DNA of 63,170 bases from Gnetum montanum (GCA_015680685.1 MNCI01026608.1:363451-426620); one strand, 5' to 3'. Counted from the first letter of the stretch, positions 11,766 to 24,638 are shown. Numbers and translations are program-made. The notes: generated by a model not told the origin, from the letters alone.

Positions 11766-13152
11766 TATAGGATCCAACTCTTCACAGAAAAGAGGTTCAT
11801 ATTTATAATCAAGAAAAAGAGATAGCTCTTAATGGGTTGGTTTCACACAAAACCTTGCCAATACAAAAAGTCTATTATTGAGATTGAAGCAAGGGTAGAT
11901 AAGATGTGGGAGTTGATAAATGAAAAAGTTACAAACAACTTGCAAATAATAAAGAAGAGGGTAAAGCAAACAGGATTAAGTGATCAAAACAAGAAGAGGA
12001 AAAAGAACAAAGAAATGGGTAAGGACATGTATCGGCAAAAAGGGAAAATAGCTATAGTAAAAGAGGTTACATATATACAAAAGTGGATAATGGATGTAAC
12101 ATCTACCAATATGAACATCCAAAGGACTATTGCCCAATTATGTTACATTTACAAGAGTTTGGGATTTTTACTTTGAATCCCAAGTTTGTAGAAAAGTAAA
12201 TGCCTAGAAGATTACCTTACCCACAAGGCAATTATAAATAGTCCTACAACCAATGGTACTATTCTAGTGGGACTTCTTATCAACCTCAAGACTACTACTA
12301 ACCACAATGGAAAAGCCCATAGTCATGGGGGATGCCATTAGTAAACCAACAATACCCTTACCCTTATGGATACTGTGTTCAACAATCTATTTCTCCAAAT
12401 GGTTCTACTTCCTCTACCTCAAATCACTACTACTACTCTCTTAAATACCATCAACTCACAACATCTCTTGTGAGATCGTCATCCCATGCCTCTCATCATA
12501 TGTCACATCCTCAACACTCTCATACTTCCCTCCATCATATGTCATCATTAACAATGTAGGAAGGATTGGCATCACAACCTTAACAAAAGAATGCCACTTG
12601 TGCCATGAACATACAAGTGAATGACAATGTTAGTAGATCTTAGTAAACATCTTAGAAATGTCATTTCTTTAGAATAGTTTCCAAACATGTGAATAAAACT
12701 AGCAGATGTACTAGCTCATGTGAACTAGCACAATTATAATATGATGCAACCTCCTTTCTCATAGAAACATTGTCTCCTAATTCTACGTAAAAGCCAACAA
12801 CCATTACCACTCCGATCCAAAACATAAAAGATGAACTTAATACTATGAAGACAAAAATTCCATGCATTACTAATAATGATAAAGGGTGTAGTTGTGGGCC
12901 AAAATTTCAAAGTATTAACATGATCCCTATACCAACCCACAACAATGTTAAGAAATAAGTGTCTGTGCAAAACCAAGTCTACACAATAGTCACTAAACCA
13001 AAAGACACCTAGTGGATTGAAAATAAGAATACAAAATCATTCAAAAATGCATGGAAACATCTAACCCAATCATTAGTTTTTGTCATAAGAAAATGAACCA
13101 AATAGAGAACTTAGAGAAGAACATCTTACACTTTGGCTATACACCAAAAGAA
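11766..13152 (+). pseudogene. B gag remnant (Athila-like)
   Basis: It is collinear with A's gag from about 18290 onward. VDKMWELINEKV corresponds to A's VDQMWDSLDSRI. A conserved block 'YQYEHPKD..PI' near 12090 corresponds to A's YDHPKGCFPI, and the block LPYPQG (12213) is also shared. The left part of gag is displaced by element C. At 12600-13152 the similarity fades into a decayed gag/pro spacer. Copia element E interrupts it at 13153. Several stops and frameshifts are present. Confidence 0.72.
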
Positions 13153-14385
13153 TGTGGATCATTGAACTTAGAAGGTGGGGTGGTGGGAGGGGGGGTGTTG
13201 TGGGCAGGGCACAGTGGGTTGGGGGGGTAGGGGTGGTGGTGGTTCTTTGGACAAAGCACATACACCAAATTTAACATGGTTCTCCAACTTGGATAGTCCA
13301 CACTCAAAGGATAGATCACAAGCACATCTCTAGACTTTGTTGCTCTCAAATGTGATTTGAAGGGTCCACACCCTATACAATCTTCAAGCCTTGCTCCATA
13401 GTGTTCTAAAGCTACACTAACCACTCAACCCTACAAGGTTCTATTAGGCTTAGAATGTGGTTTCTAGGCTTTTCAATCTTGAGCTTCACTTAGGAGTGTT
13501 ATGCTGCAACACTAACTACTCAATCCCACAGGATCTTGACAAGCTCAATCAAGATGCCTTTCCACAAGAAGCACATCAACCTTGTAGGGCAACAAGGGAG
13601 AACAAAAATTACAAGGGATGAATGCAACTTAGTTTGATGATCCTTGTACTTTGAGGTACAACACACTTTACAATGGACAAATAATAATATAATGAAGAGC
13701 AAAAATGATTACAATGATTGACAAATGATTAGACAATGATTGTACAAGAGCTTGCACATTTTCCAAGGCATATGATATCTTCTTATAGCTACCATATTTC
13801 CAAATCCATCTTGAAACTCATGCAATGGCTAGCTAATGATAGCTAACAATCATGGAAGACATCTTCTTCGTGCCTAAGACATCTTTCTATATTTGCCCTC
13901 TATTTTGGGAAGACATATTTGTTTGGGAAATATGTCTTTCTAAAATCTCCATTATGGGAAGATGTCTTTCTAAAATTGGCCTACATTCCGTGAAGATGTC
14001 TTTTTCTAGTAAAGACATCTTTGCTTGATGAAAGATGTCTACTATTTCTTGGAGATGTCTTTGTCTATGCATCTTCCAATTCTACGAAGATGTCTATTGT
14101 TTCTTGAAGATGTCTTTCTTCTTCTTTTTTTGCATGATTAATTCTTCACTTCTTGTTCATAATCTTGCATTTTTGCATGCGTTAATGATGATAATTTTTC
14201 TTGTCCATGTTCTTTGAATTCTCTTCCTTTGATCTTTACCTTTGTGGATGAGACCTTGAAACCTTGTGGATGACTTTCTCCTTTTGTCTAAATCAATGCG
14301 TTTCTTGTCATCTCATCTTGGTCCTACAACCACACAACCTTTATCTCCATTTTTCTTAATGTTTTGATACACCAAAAGATCCACA
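13153..14385 (-). repeat. E 3' LTR
   Basis: It is bounded by an 8-bp inverted repeat TGTGGATC...GATCCACA, 1,233 bp. U3 (13850-14125) repeats AGATGTCT and its complement AGACATCT about ten times. Near the U5 end, 13170-13235 is very G-rich on the plus strand. The block 13240-13435 is about 85-90% similar by eye to 24737-24937 of the other LTR. Confidence 0.85.
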
Positions 14386-14400
14386 ATCTCCCCCTTTTTG
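14386..14400 (-). other. E polypurine tract
   Basis: The minus-strand sequence CAAAAAGGGGGAGAT directly precedes the LTR start TGTGGATC. This is the classical copia PPT form. Confidence 0.85.
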
Positions 14401-16044
14401 GTGATGTTCAAAACTTAAGAAAATGGATTAGTGATCATACAGATATAACCATACTACTCTCCCCCTTTTTGAATAGCAACAAAAAGGATAAGGCACATAA
14501 ATTAGTTAAAGAGTATGCATAATGTCATAATAATAATAATAATAAAACATTTAACTAAGCAAGAAGATCAATTAAAAAGTACACATTTTTCAACACAAAG
14601 TTCCAAGATGAGTTGCCCTAAATTTGTCAAGAGCTGATCTAAGCCTTCTAAGTGATATTTAAACTTAAAGCTTGAAGTGAAGTATAAGCCTTGAAGATCA
14701 AGTAACCTATCTCTAAATTAATAAGTCATTAGTAGTTTATAGTGCATGGTTCTTTTAATGTTAAAATATTCTCTATCCTTTTAAAAAATCAACAAAAGAT
14801 TAGGGAATATCTTATATGATAAGGAGAATATAGCAATACAAGTTCACAATGTGAAACTAGTTATGCCATATTTTAAATTCTTAAGGTAAGAAGTACATAT
14901 CAAGACAAACTAATCAAAGGATGTTTCAATCAATATCATGGATACTTTCACATAATCAAAATGATAATGTTCTTGCTCATATTATTGTAAGGAATAATAT
15001 CACTATTTGCATTCTTTCATAAAAATATAGGTACTTCTTACTTTAGCTTTTGCTTAAATATCAAATAGGTGGGCTGATGATGCATTAAGACTTGCTCTTA
15101 TCAATTCAAAACAAGGATCTACAACTAATCCAAAAAGGACCAACAACACATAATTTGATGCTAAAGACCAAATATAGATCAAGCATCCTATCTAATTGAA
15201 ACAATTATCTCATTAGAACTTCTACCTTTATATTCAACCAGAAATTTGGAAAACATCATCACAAGGATATGGAAGCCATAAGAGAAACGTACATATTTTG
15301 CTTTTTGTACAAGCCAATGTCACAAACATAATCATTTTTCAAAAATGAAATGATAATCATGCTAAAGGTAATTAGAAACACAAATTTAAGACCCAGCCAT
15401 CCACTTAAAAGAAAAATACCTCTTGATGTCCTTATCTTACTCATTTTGGAATATTTTGCTGTTTCGATGTCTCTTGGTTGAAGTCTCCAAAGACTCTCCC
15501 TACATTGGTGATTTCCAAGATGGTGATGGATAATGAGGAATAGGCTCCTTGTACACATGTGTTGCTTATCTTGGGCTATTAATGTACAAATGTTATAAAT
15601 CACAAAAACACTACAACTATAGATCAACATTAAGCTCAAATGTGGAGACTAAGATCTCTAATCAATAATATTTATAGGATGTTTCAAAGGCTTGTCTTAT
15701 CTCATAAATAGCAAAGATATCCCAAAGGCCATGAGCTTAGAAGCAAATCATCACAATAGGTTCAAATTAAACAAGATTGAAAAAATGATAAAAACTAATA
15801 AGATAATGATCCAAAGGAAATTAAAATAAGTGCTACACACATATTTTCATAGAACCAATTATTCAAGCTCAAAAATGAATGTAAGGGATGCTCTAAACAA
15901 TTATTCCCCCATTTTAAAGACACAAATAATTTTGAATTTCAAATACCATTATTATTAACTGGAAAGCAAAGAGATGGAAGCTTACCTTGACTTATCTTGC
16001 TTGCAGGGGAGAAGAGAAGATTAATGTTGTTTGAGATGAGGTCA
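14401..16044 (-). other. E internal 3' noncoding sequence
   Basis: About 1.6 kb of AT-rich sequence lies between the PPT and the point where A inserted. Neither strand shows copia integrase, RT or RNase H motifs. A short (aat)n tract is at about 14530-14545. A 126-codon open frame at 15639-15259 on minus has no recognisable domain and is probably chance. Confidence 0.55.
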
Positions 16045-16049
16045 CCTAT
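16045..16049 (+). repeat. Target-site duplication of A, left copy (CCTAT)
   Basis: CCTAT directly precedes the LTR start TGATGAG at 16050. The same five bases follow the 3' LTR end at 22967-22971. Confidence 0.92.
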
Positions 16050-16270
16050 TGATGAGATGCGATATCGCATGCACCGCGATATCGCATGCACCGCGATATC
16101 ACATCCCATGCAATATCGCGGCTATCGCAATATCGCATCCCATGCGATATTGCATCGTCCCCTGCGATATCGCGTACGCGATATCGTGGTCCGCCGCCAA
16201 ATCTATAAATAAGAGGTGGCATTCCCCTCATTTCCCATCCTAGGCTAGAAGTAGCGAAGCTCTAGTGGAT
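16050..16270 (+). repeat. A 5' LTR, U3 and TATA; remainder in assembly gap
   Basis: It begins TGATGAGATGCG and matches the 3' LTR at 21997-22190. U3 is dense in the 10-bp palindrome GCGATATCGC (three perfect copies and several one-base variants). TATAAATA is at 16204-16211. The copy runs into the N gap at 16271. Some extra repeat units relative to the 3' LTR show that the palindrome array varies in length. Confidence 0.88.
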
Positions 16271-16887
16271 NNNNNNNNNNNNNNNNNNNNNNNNNNNNNN
16301 NNNNNNNNNNNNNNNNNNNNNNNNNNNNNNNNNNNNNNNNNNNNNNNNNNNNNNNNNNNNNNNNNNNNNNNNNNNNNNNNNNNNNNNNNNNNNNNNNNNN
16401 NNNNNNNNNNNNNNNNNNNNNNNNNNNNNNNNNNNNNNNNNNNNNNNNNNNNNNNNNNNNNNNNNNNNNNNNNNNNNNNNNNNNNNNNNNNNNNNNNNNN
16501 NNNNNNNNNNNNNNNNNNNNNNNNNNNNNNNNNNNNNNNNNNNNNNNNNNNNNNNNNNNNNNNNNNNNNNNNNNNNNNNNNNNNNNNNNNNNNNNNNNNN
16601 NNNNNNNNNNNNNNNNNNNNNNNNNNNNNNNNNNNNNNNNNNNNNNNNNNNNNNNNNNNNNNNNNNNNNNNNNNNNNNNNNNNNNNNNNNNNNNNNNNNN
16701 NNNNNNNNNNNNNNNNNNNNNNNNNNNNNNNNNNNNNNNNNNNNNNNNNNNNNNNNNNNNNNNNNNNNNNNNNNNNNNNNNNNNNNNNNNNNNNNNNNNN
16801 NNNNNNNNNNNNNNNNNNNNNNNNNNNNNNNNNNNNNNNNNNNNNNNNNNNNNNNNNNNNNNNNNNNNNNNNNNNNNNNNNNNNNNN
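16271..16887. other. Assembly gap (N run)
   Basis: 617 N. By comparison with the 970-bp 3' LTR, the gap should hold the rest of A's 5' LTR, the primer-binding site and the first part of gag. Its true length is unknown. Open frames that span it are artefacts. Confidence 0.99.
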
Positions 16888-19221
16888 TTTATCCTCCATC
16901 AAGATGAACAGTTGTGCTGGAGAGATTTATTTGGTAACATAGTGTTACCTCTAGATTGTGCTATCCCTAACATGCTTCTCCATGCTTTGGCACAGATTGG
17001 CATGATAGAAATTTATGCCGAATATGTTGTGGTAGATTCTGACATGAGGGATTATCATCCCACAAATTTACAACGTATGAGGGACGCAAGGCGAGAGAGC
17101 CAACATACATGGTCGAAGGGCAAGACCCTGCATGTCCTTAGTGAAATAGGAGACAAGGAGCCCTTTACCATGGGTTCTTTAGCAAAGGATGTTCCCCCTC
17201 CTAATGATGGTGAGGAGGATGAGTATCAGAACCTACGATCAACGATACATATCCCTAGTTCTGATGCCCATGAACACCAACTGTTCACAGAGGGAACAAC
17301 CACTCATGCTAAGGATGGGCACTTTGATCGTCACAACGATCGGGGCCATAGCAGTTGAAGAGAAGTCAAGAAACATCATCATAGCGATGGTTTCCCTTCT
17401 TCTTTCACTTCTTCCCATCATTCATCCTCTCCTTCCACATTTGGGCACATCCACCATGAACACAAAGGTGAGGATAAAAGTAAAAAGGATGAAATACCTT
17501 GATGGGAAAGTTGAGAGAGAGGACAAGGGAAAGGACGTAGGGAGAGTAGGGAACAACGCAGATATCACAAGCGTCATGAAAGAGACGATCATGACAAGCC
17601 CCTACTTGCAACCTGAAGTATGCTTAACATAACGAAGGTAGTTAGGATTCCCACAAGGCATTTAAAGGATAGCCGGATCAAACTATTAGACATGAACAAC
17701 ATCCCATGGTTTGAAGGGGGATACAATGCTGATCCGCAAAATCATTTACAGGAATTCCATGATGCCTGTGCCTTGCAAAATTTAGATAGTGAATGGCAAA
17801 AACTTAAGTTGTTCCCAAGGACCCTCACCAAAGAAGCAAAGAGCTGGTACCGGTCCTTAGAACCAAAAACCATCAGGAGGTGGAGTATGATGCTAGAACT
17901 GTTCAACGAAAAGTATTAAACGTACTCCAGAGTGTTCAATTTGTGTAAGCAGATCCAAGGCTAGAAGCTAGGTACACACGAACCCTTGGATGCTGCCACG
18001 ACCCGCTATTACACATTGTTACATCGTTGCCCAGGCCATGGGTACGCTCAGCGGGATCAACTTCACCACATCATGGATGGGCTAAGGAATGAAACTAGAA
18101 GAACCCTTGGGACTTATGCCCAAGGGAGACTCTCACAACTTAGAGCCCATGAAGTACATAGCTTGTTGGAGCAAGTAGCAAATGAAGAAGGTGAGCTATG
18201 CAAAAGGGAAAGTGTGGAAGAGTACAACTGTGATCCCTCCCTTTGGAAGAAGGGAGTGAAATTTTGTGATGAAGAGGATGAGTCACCAATCGAAGAGTTG
18301 GTGAATCGGAAAACTTTGCCTATTCAAAAGTTAATAACCAAGGTATCGGCCAAAGTGGACCAAATGTGGGATTCCTTAGACTCAAGAATTGAAATAGTCT
18401 TGAAAATTGTAGAAGAGTCTAAGGTAGAACAAAGTAGTGACAAAGGTAAGAAAAAGTGGAGAGATTTAGGCCCTACACATAACAAGGGTAAGGGAAAAAT
18501 CACTAACTTCGATGTGGCTGAGGATTTTGATTCAGATGATGACGGTGGATGTGAGATCTACCATTATGACCATCCTAAGGGATGTTTCCCCATCATCTCA
18601 CATCTACAGGAGTCTGGGGTGTATGCGCTTAATCCAAGACTTAACCAACGATAAACACCCTACAGGTTACCTTATCCACAAGGTAAGCCAAGGCAGTTCC
18701 ACCAACCCTTAACGTATTATCCAAGTGGAACTCCACCACAGCCCATCGGACAACATCAGCAGTGGAAATACCCACAGTCATGGGGGATGCCACCGCCAAC
18801 ACAACAGTACCCTTACTGGCAGCCCGATCCTTATGGTTATTATGTGTAGCAACCAATTTCTCCAAGTGACTCCATGGGTCACACAACCCTCAACCATCAC
18901 TACCAAGTTTGGGAATACTTCAGAAGGACTCCTTCTCCTCCGGAAGACATCTCACACTCGTCCCATCCTCTTAATCCATCTGCGCCTCTTCCACCACAAG
19001 TAGTTCCCATAACACCTCCTGCCCCAACAATGCAAGGGGAACTTCCTCCTCAACTGCAGCAACGTCACACTACGAGAGCTGTAAATATCCAACTTGCTGT
19101 TGGTTCTGACAACTATAAAAAGAGAAGACCTTACTTCAGAACCAAAAGCCCAGATAAACTCTCACCACAACAAGCGATTAAGGCCATGTACACTCCTCCA
19201 TCACCATCTAATACTTCGTAG
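16888..19221 (+). pseudogene. A gag polyprotein (decayed)
   Basis: A single frame with scattered stops. The N-terminal part (FILHQDEQLCWRDLF) is shared with F at 43130. The core capsid-type domain is at 17620-18180: WFEGGYNADPQNHLQEFHDA, KLFPRTLTKEAKSWY, LFNEKY, then GLRNETRRTL. An acidic and basic linker follows, then the block YHYDHPKGCFPI (about 18560). This block is conserved in B and F. I see no CCHC zinc knuckle there. The C-terminal part is Pro/Gln-rich (18661-19221). Gag would form the intracellular particle. It continues in frame into the protease. Confidence 0.85.
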
Positions 19222-19887
19222 CACCCTTCAGTCCAACAGAGTGTAACGTATACGGTTATGTTAACACATACTGTAACCGACTAGATCAAGGTAGGCCACC
19301 TTCCCAGGAAACTAACTGACCCTGGGAGTCCCTTAATCTATTTGTGGATCACCAAAAATAAACCACATAGGGCTCTTCTTGACTTAGATTTCAGAGTCAA
19401 CTTAATTTCATGAGAGGTGTATCATGCTTGGAACCTGCCCCAACTTAAGAAGAGCAACATTTAACTAGAGCTGGTAGACCAGTCCATCACCATTCCCTTG
19501 GGATTGGTGGAGGATGTCATTACCACTGTATGTGGTTGGTCTTACCCAGCTGATTTTCTGGTGATCGAAGTTAACAACAATGAAGGGGACTTCCCAATTA
19601 TAATGAGAAGGGCGTGGCTTAGTACAGTAGATGCATGCCTTAGGATCTGCGATCTTTCCTTGGAAATTTCGAAGATAAACATATGTGGAAAGATCGAGAA
19701 GAGAAAAGTTCCATGCATCACATACAGTGATTCATCGGGTGACGACATGGAGGAAATGCCTCCATGTAACAAGTGTGCCCAAGAAACTTTGCAACAAAGA
19801 TGCCTGTATGTAGCAACCACACAACCAGTAGAAGACACCCCATGGTTGATAGCTCCTCGAAGGAGCAGAAAAATGTGCATGGAATGA
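19222..19887 (+). pseudogene. A protease (decayed)
   Basis: A retropepsin-like domain in the same frame as gag. LLDLDFRVNLIS (about 19377) sits where Athila-type proteases have the DLGAS-type active site, but the Gly and Ala/Ser are altered. Downstream are PADFLVIEV and FPIIMRRAWLSTVDA (19550-19635), the usual PxDFxxL..ILGRPFL-type segment. F carries the same segment (FLVIEVESYKGDFPII) at 40500. The frame ends at 19885-19887. No RT follows. Confidence 0.8.
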
Positions 19888-21986
19888 ACTGAAGAAAGCC
19901 ATGCCAATAACAAAGGCATAGACACATTGAAATATGAGCATCTCCAACTTCCACCGCTCAATCTAAGATCATCAATTGGGAGAAGTTGGGCACTTCTACA
20001 AAATTCAAACAAATGCTCATTATTTCGGATCTCTCCCTTATAACTCAGTCATGGGGGAGATGGCCACCTATGCTGATCATATGGGACCCTCAGTCCTTTC
20101 AAGTTTTTGTTTTACATGTTTTTTTTACAACGTTTTTGTTTTACAAATTTATTTAAATTTTCTAATTTTTGTTTTACAACTTTCTTTAACTTTTATAGTT
20201 TTTGTTTTACAACATTGTTATAATTTTTCCATTTTTTATGTGTGTATGTGTGATCCACCCTGTAAGTTTGTCCCATAATAAGCATTCTCCATGATGGTAT
20301 GAACTGTTTTCATATTGATTGCTAATGTTTGGTTTTTACCTTTAATTCACAATGTTGATACTAAGGTATGCTTCTTTTGATATGGCAGGCAATGAGACCA
20401 CTTCATCCATCCATCCACCAGTTTCTATGGTTTCCCTCGGCTTGGAAATGTACAGTTCCCTTTCTTAATAATAACTTTAACGAATCAGTGACTGGGGATT
20501 TCTCAAACTAAGGAAGGACTCAAGGATTGAAAAGGGTGTGACTTCAAGAAAACTTGATGCTTTTGTGTTGGTCATTCTCTTAGGTGCTTGAATGTTTCTT
20601 CTTGAGTTTTCTTGCCATTCTGATGTTACTCAATTATCGGAAGCCGAGACAATAAAATGAGAAGTCTCTGCATGGTGTGGTTCTCACGCATAAAAACACC
20701 AAAAAAAAACCAAGTGAGAATTCAAAGCACACCCCTTAGACAAATAAACTTGGGCTACAAGCACTAGTTATGGAACCAAAAGTGTTCCCTCTAACTAAGG
20801 CCCTTCTCGCTTCCCATTCTCTCCTTTGTTTCGTCGGAATGGTAGTGGCTCTTGGAACGTGCATTCTTGTTACCCAAGTGGATGGTTTAACTGAATGCAT
20901 TGATGCGAAGTCACTGGATGTGGTTGGTTTGAGGCTGGAGTTGGCATGAGATTTCCCATGTCACATTAATCATCAAACACACAAGGGGTTGTACACCACC
21001 TTGTTCTTGGGATTCCATTCCATTTCTCTTCTCTCCATCCTTCTCTCCATTACTCACCTCATTGCCAGTTGTATCACTAGTGTATATATTTTGGTTGATG
21101 CATTGTTTTCTTTTTGGTAAATGCTTGTGGTTAAGACTTTAACTCTTGTTTTAGATGACATTCCCTGGGCCTAAGAACTCTTTGAATGTGGGTTTGTCAG
21201 GGCATTAAGGGCATGAGCCTACTTTGGGGAGGACCCACTGACATTCCTATTTGGAGCCTTAGTTAAATTCTTTTCCTTAACATTTTGCAATTAATTTTAT
21301 TTTTATTCATTTCCATCTTGACATCCACTTCATCGATGCCATAGTTGTCCCTTTTTATCTATCTTTCTTACTCCTTTTCCTTCTCCATTCTAACGCTACC
21401 GGCGGTTCACGAATAGTCATGGGGGTACGGTGCCTGATTTTTTCGATTTTCTCCTTGCCCCAAAATTTTTTGATTTTCTTCCTAACCTCTACACCTTCAG
21501 TAGTCATCAGTCACATATTCCTAGATCCATATCAACCATACCACAACCTAGCCAATGAGTTTACACCGAAGCAAGGTATCAATTACATGATGATTCAATT
21601 ACCCTTGCTAATATATGATTGTGTTGTGTGTGCAGATGGTGGACATGCAAACAACGGATTGGATCTGGAGCAAGCACTTGGAATGGAGTAGCGTTGAAGC
21701 AGCTATGCAAGGAGCAAGATCAATGGCGTGCTTACAGATGGACAACGAAGGTGCAATTTTGGTGTTGGCAACAACAACACTTCTTTCTCTCTCTCTTTCT
21801 TAGCTATCAACAAAGGCCTAATGTCATTGTAATAAGGTGTTCACCCCTGTTGTCATGAACACCAGTTTTGTCAAGTCTTGTAATAATGATTCGTTCACAT
21901 GTCATCCCATTAGTTCCATTTCCCTCAATAATTCCATACCTACCTGATATCATTGTAAGGAACTCAAGGACAAGTTTTCATTCAGT
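19888..21986 (+). other. A 3' noncoding region (post-pol type)
   Basis: At 20095-20240 a T-rich tract repeats 'tttttgttttacaa'. F (minus, about 37090-36900) and C (about 10610-10490) have matching tracts. Further shared blocks: 'gggtgtgacttcaag' near 20536 and 'ctctgcatggtgtggttc' near 20665 (F, complement of 36600 and 36465), and 'ccccttagacaaataaa' near 20733 (F, complement of 36410). The extra ORF of F and C is absent here. Confidence 0.7.
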
Positions 21987-21996
21987 CATGGGGGTA
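21987..21996 (+). other. A polypurine tract
   Basis: CATGGGGGTA immediately precedes the LTR start TGATGCGATGCG. The preceding AGTCATGGGGGTA is shared with B (AGTCATGGAGGTA). Confidence 0.85.
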
Positions 21997-22966
21997 TGAT
22001 GCGATGCGATATCGCATGCACCGCGATATCGCGTACGTGATATCGCGGCCGTCGCGATATCACGTCGTCCCCTACGATATTGTGTACGCGATATCGCAGT
22101 CTGCTACCAAATCTATAAATAAGAGGCAGCACTCTCCTCATTTCCCATCCTAGGCTAGAAGTAGCGAAGCTTTGGCGGATTGATCACCCCAGAGATAGAA
22201 TATTTTCCATGTGCCTGTAGTAGGAGTCCCCCAAGTAAACGGTTCTTTATTCGAGCAGCTTTATACCTGAACGCAAGTTGTGTATGGCAATAAAGATGAG
22301 CTTTGTGGATAAACCTTGTAGTACATGGATAGGTTTTATTACATGTTATTTCTTACTTGTTGTTAGTGCGACATGAGTACGACTTGGTTACGAGGATTGA
22401 CGAATGTGTACGGCTAACCAAGGAATCGGCTACTCATCGCGATTAGATTCTCTTCCCCTTATCTCCTAGAACGTGGGATGAGTACGACTTGATTATGAGC
22501 ATCTACGGATGTGTACGGCTAGTCAGGGAATTGACTGCTCGTCAAACTTAGGCTAGTTAGGTGCCTCAGTATGACCACTTCGAGCACGTGCATTACGTGT
22601 GGTGATCCCTGTAACGATTAGCGTTTGGTAGCCACAGTTGCATAGTTCAGGGTGTGTACAGTAAGTGGGAATGGATGCTGACGCTAGTTAATTTAGATTT
22701 AGGACATTAGTTAGAGTTAGTTAGTTTCTCAACCCTTTGCTCTTAGCGTAGAAGACATAAAACCAGAAAAGACCAAAAAAATCATATACCTCAGACTTAC
22801 TTAACCATACACCGTGACAACAACAAGTAAGTCTGGGAAGATAACGAATGATTAACCCCAAGTGTTCCATGGGGTGTTTAGGCATTTAGTCTACGGAGTT
22901 CAACTAGATCACGTGTGCTACGCTCATTTCTTATGGTTGAGTGTAGGGGTACCTCGCCACTCATCA
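21997..22966 (+). repeat. A 3' LTR
   Basis: 970 bp, TG...CA ends (TGATGCG...CCACTCATCA). Palindromes GCGATATCGC cluster at 22005-22100. TATAAATA is at 22114-22121. The last 150 bases hold the block shared with the other Athila-like LTRs in the window (GGTTGAGTGTAGGGGTACC). It is followed by CCTAT, the right target duplication. Confidence 0.93.
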
Positions 22967-22971
22967 CCTAT
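22967..22971 (+). repeat. Target-site duplication of A, right copy (CCTAT)
   Basis: It is identical to 16045-16049 and directly follows the LTR end CATCA at 22966. Confidence 0.92.
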
Positions 22972-24610
22972 CATGAAGTACCTCCTCATCCTTTGGTTCT
23001 CTTTCATTAGATCATATATGTGATGTCTCTATTTGTTCATGCTCTTTATGATAAAACCTTTGATCACTTATTGCATCATTTTCAATTCTCCACTTCTCTT
23101 CATTCTCACTTATTAATACCTACACAATTTCCTTACCAAAGTCTTTTTGATAAGACCAAGCATTTATCTTGTTTTGATCATCATGAGTTACAATCACAAT
23201 TTTTACAAACAAATAAAGTATTATCCTTATGATCAAAATTATCAAACCTATCTATGCTTGAGCTTGAATTTTCATGTGTGACTTGCTCTAAATTATTTGG
23301 CTATTTTTCAAGAGTATCCTCTTCTTGAACCTTGCTGCAATCCTTATTAAAAGAGGTTAGTTGTTGAATCTCAACTTTTATGTCTAAGATTTCATCTTTC
23401 ACTTCAACATGAATAGCATCTAACTTAGAAATTACAAATTTTTTTGCCTTCCTAATCTTTAAATTCACTACACCTTTTGTCACACTTACCATCTTGTTCA
23501 TCCACATGTGAGGAATTTTCATCTATAAGTGCCATGCATATGAGATGTGAATTTTTGGGAGAATTACATTCTTCTTTTTCACTTTTCTCACCATCATTCC
23601 AACTTGTATAAAAGTTGGTCTTTTTTGATTTCTTATCATTAGATCCATTCTTTAGTTGTAACTTTTTATCACTAGGATCACTAGAACATTCAAAGGCCAT
23701 ATGGCCTCTTCCTCAACAAACCCAACATTTTATGGAATGGAAATCTAAGTTAGGATTTAAAAATTTTCTACCTCTTTTTCTACCTTTGAGTAGATTGGGT
23801 CTTTGTTGTGATGCCATCTAGTTTCTTCTTGTTAGAAATCATTGTAGCTTCCTTAAAAGAAAGGAAATCTCATCTTTGTTGCCCTCATCATGTTCATTGA
23901 ACTCCTTCTCCTTGGAGGTAGTCTTTAGAGAAATAAATCTTTCTTAGATTACTCCTTCACTTAGGAGATTCATTTCATAAGTAATGAGAGCACTTTGAAG
24001 CTCTTCAAATTTTAAGGTTGAGAAATTTCTGATCTCCTTCATAGTCATGACCTTTGGTCTAAACTCTGGTAGTAAAGTTTTGATCATTTTGATGATGACA
24101 TTACTTTTGGGAAAATCTTTATCTGTTCCTTTAATAACTACAACAAGATCATTAGCTCTAGAGAAATAATCTTTTATTTTCTCACCTTCTCTTATTTTGA
24201 GTTTATCATATTCACTTTGTAAAACTAATAATTTTGATTACTTAACAATAGATTTTTCTTCATAAGTATCTTCTAAAGTTAGCCAAATTTATTTGGCCAT
24301 TTTACATCCTGCTACTCTATTAAATTCAAATTTATTCAATGCATAATATAAATCATTTTTTGCTTTTCAATCAAACATGAACTTATCCTTTTCCTCCTAT
24401 CTCCATTTGTTGTGAGGCTTAATGATGCCAATGGAGTTGTCGATAAGAAAAGCATAGCCTTCAAGGTTTGACTCCCACACTTCAAAAATCCATGGATTTG
24501 AAGAACCCTTGCATTCTAGCTTTCCAATAGGCATAGTTGAATTCATCAAAGATAGGTGGCTTTATGTAAGATGTCCTCTCCATTGTTTACTCTTGAAGTT
24601 GATGATGAAA
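22972..24610 (-). pseudogene. E copia-type gag (decayed)
   Basis: On minus, 24200-23930 reads as the UBN2-type copia gag domain (DYFSRANDLV, IIKMIKTLLPEF, FEELQSALITYE). A zinc knuckle C-X2-C-X4-H-X4-C follows near 23730-23690 (CWVC..GRGHMAFEC, with one in-frame stop inside). After it come an acidic segment and a K/E-rich, coiled-coil-like stretch (23522-23301). This is the order of copia gag. Several stops and frameshifts are present. The sequence continues across A's insertion at 22971/16045. Confidence 0.82.
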
Positions 24611-24623
24611 AAAAAGAGAACCT

Positions 24624-24636
24624 GGCTCTGATACCA
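24624..24636 (-). other. E primer-binding site (initiator Met-tRNA)
   Basis: TGGTATCAGAGCC on the minus strand begins two bases after the end of the 5' LTR. TGGTATCAGAGC is the standard complement of the plant initiator methionine tRNA 3' end used by many copia elements. Confidence 0.92.
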
Positions 24637-24638
24637 CT

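Larger units (their letters stand above)
16050..22966 (+). mobile_element. A: complete gag-pro-only (TR-GAG-type) Athila-like element
   Basis: A 5' LTR (16050 into the gap), gag-pro in one frame (16888-19887), a post-pol-type noncoding region, PPT and 3' LTR (21997-22966), flanked by CCTAT duplications. Reverse transcriptase, RNase H and integrase are missing. The noncoding block after the protease (20090-20960) aligns with F's sequence downstream of its integrase. Gag and protease are related to F's, so A probably depended on F-type enzymes. Its insertion into E is younger than E and B. Confidence 0.92.

Noticed and set aside
16046-16243. Frames 'RYRVRDIA' on both strands at 16046-16243
   Set aside because: They are translations of the GCGATATCGC array in A's U3.
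16240-16942. Long frames across the N run, and likewise at 46352-47220
   Set aside because: They consist mostly of N; the length is an artefact of the gap.
17189-17632. 147-codon frame overlapping A's gag in another frame
   Set aside because: It is a shadow of gag. The gag frame has family similarity and runs on into the capsid domain.
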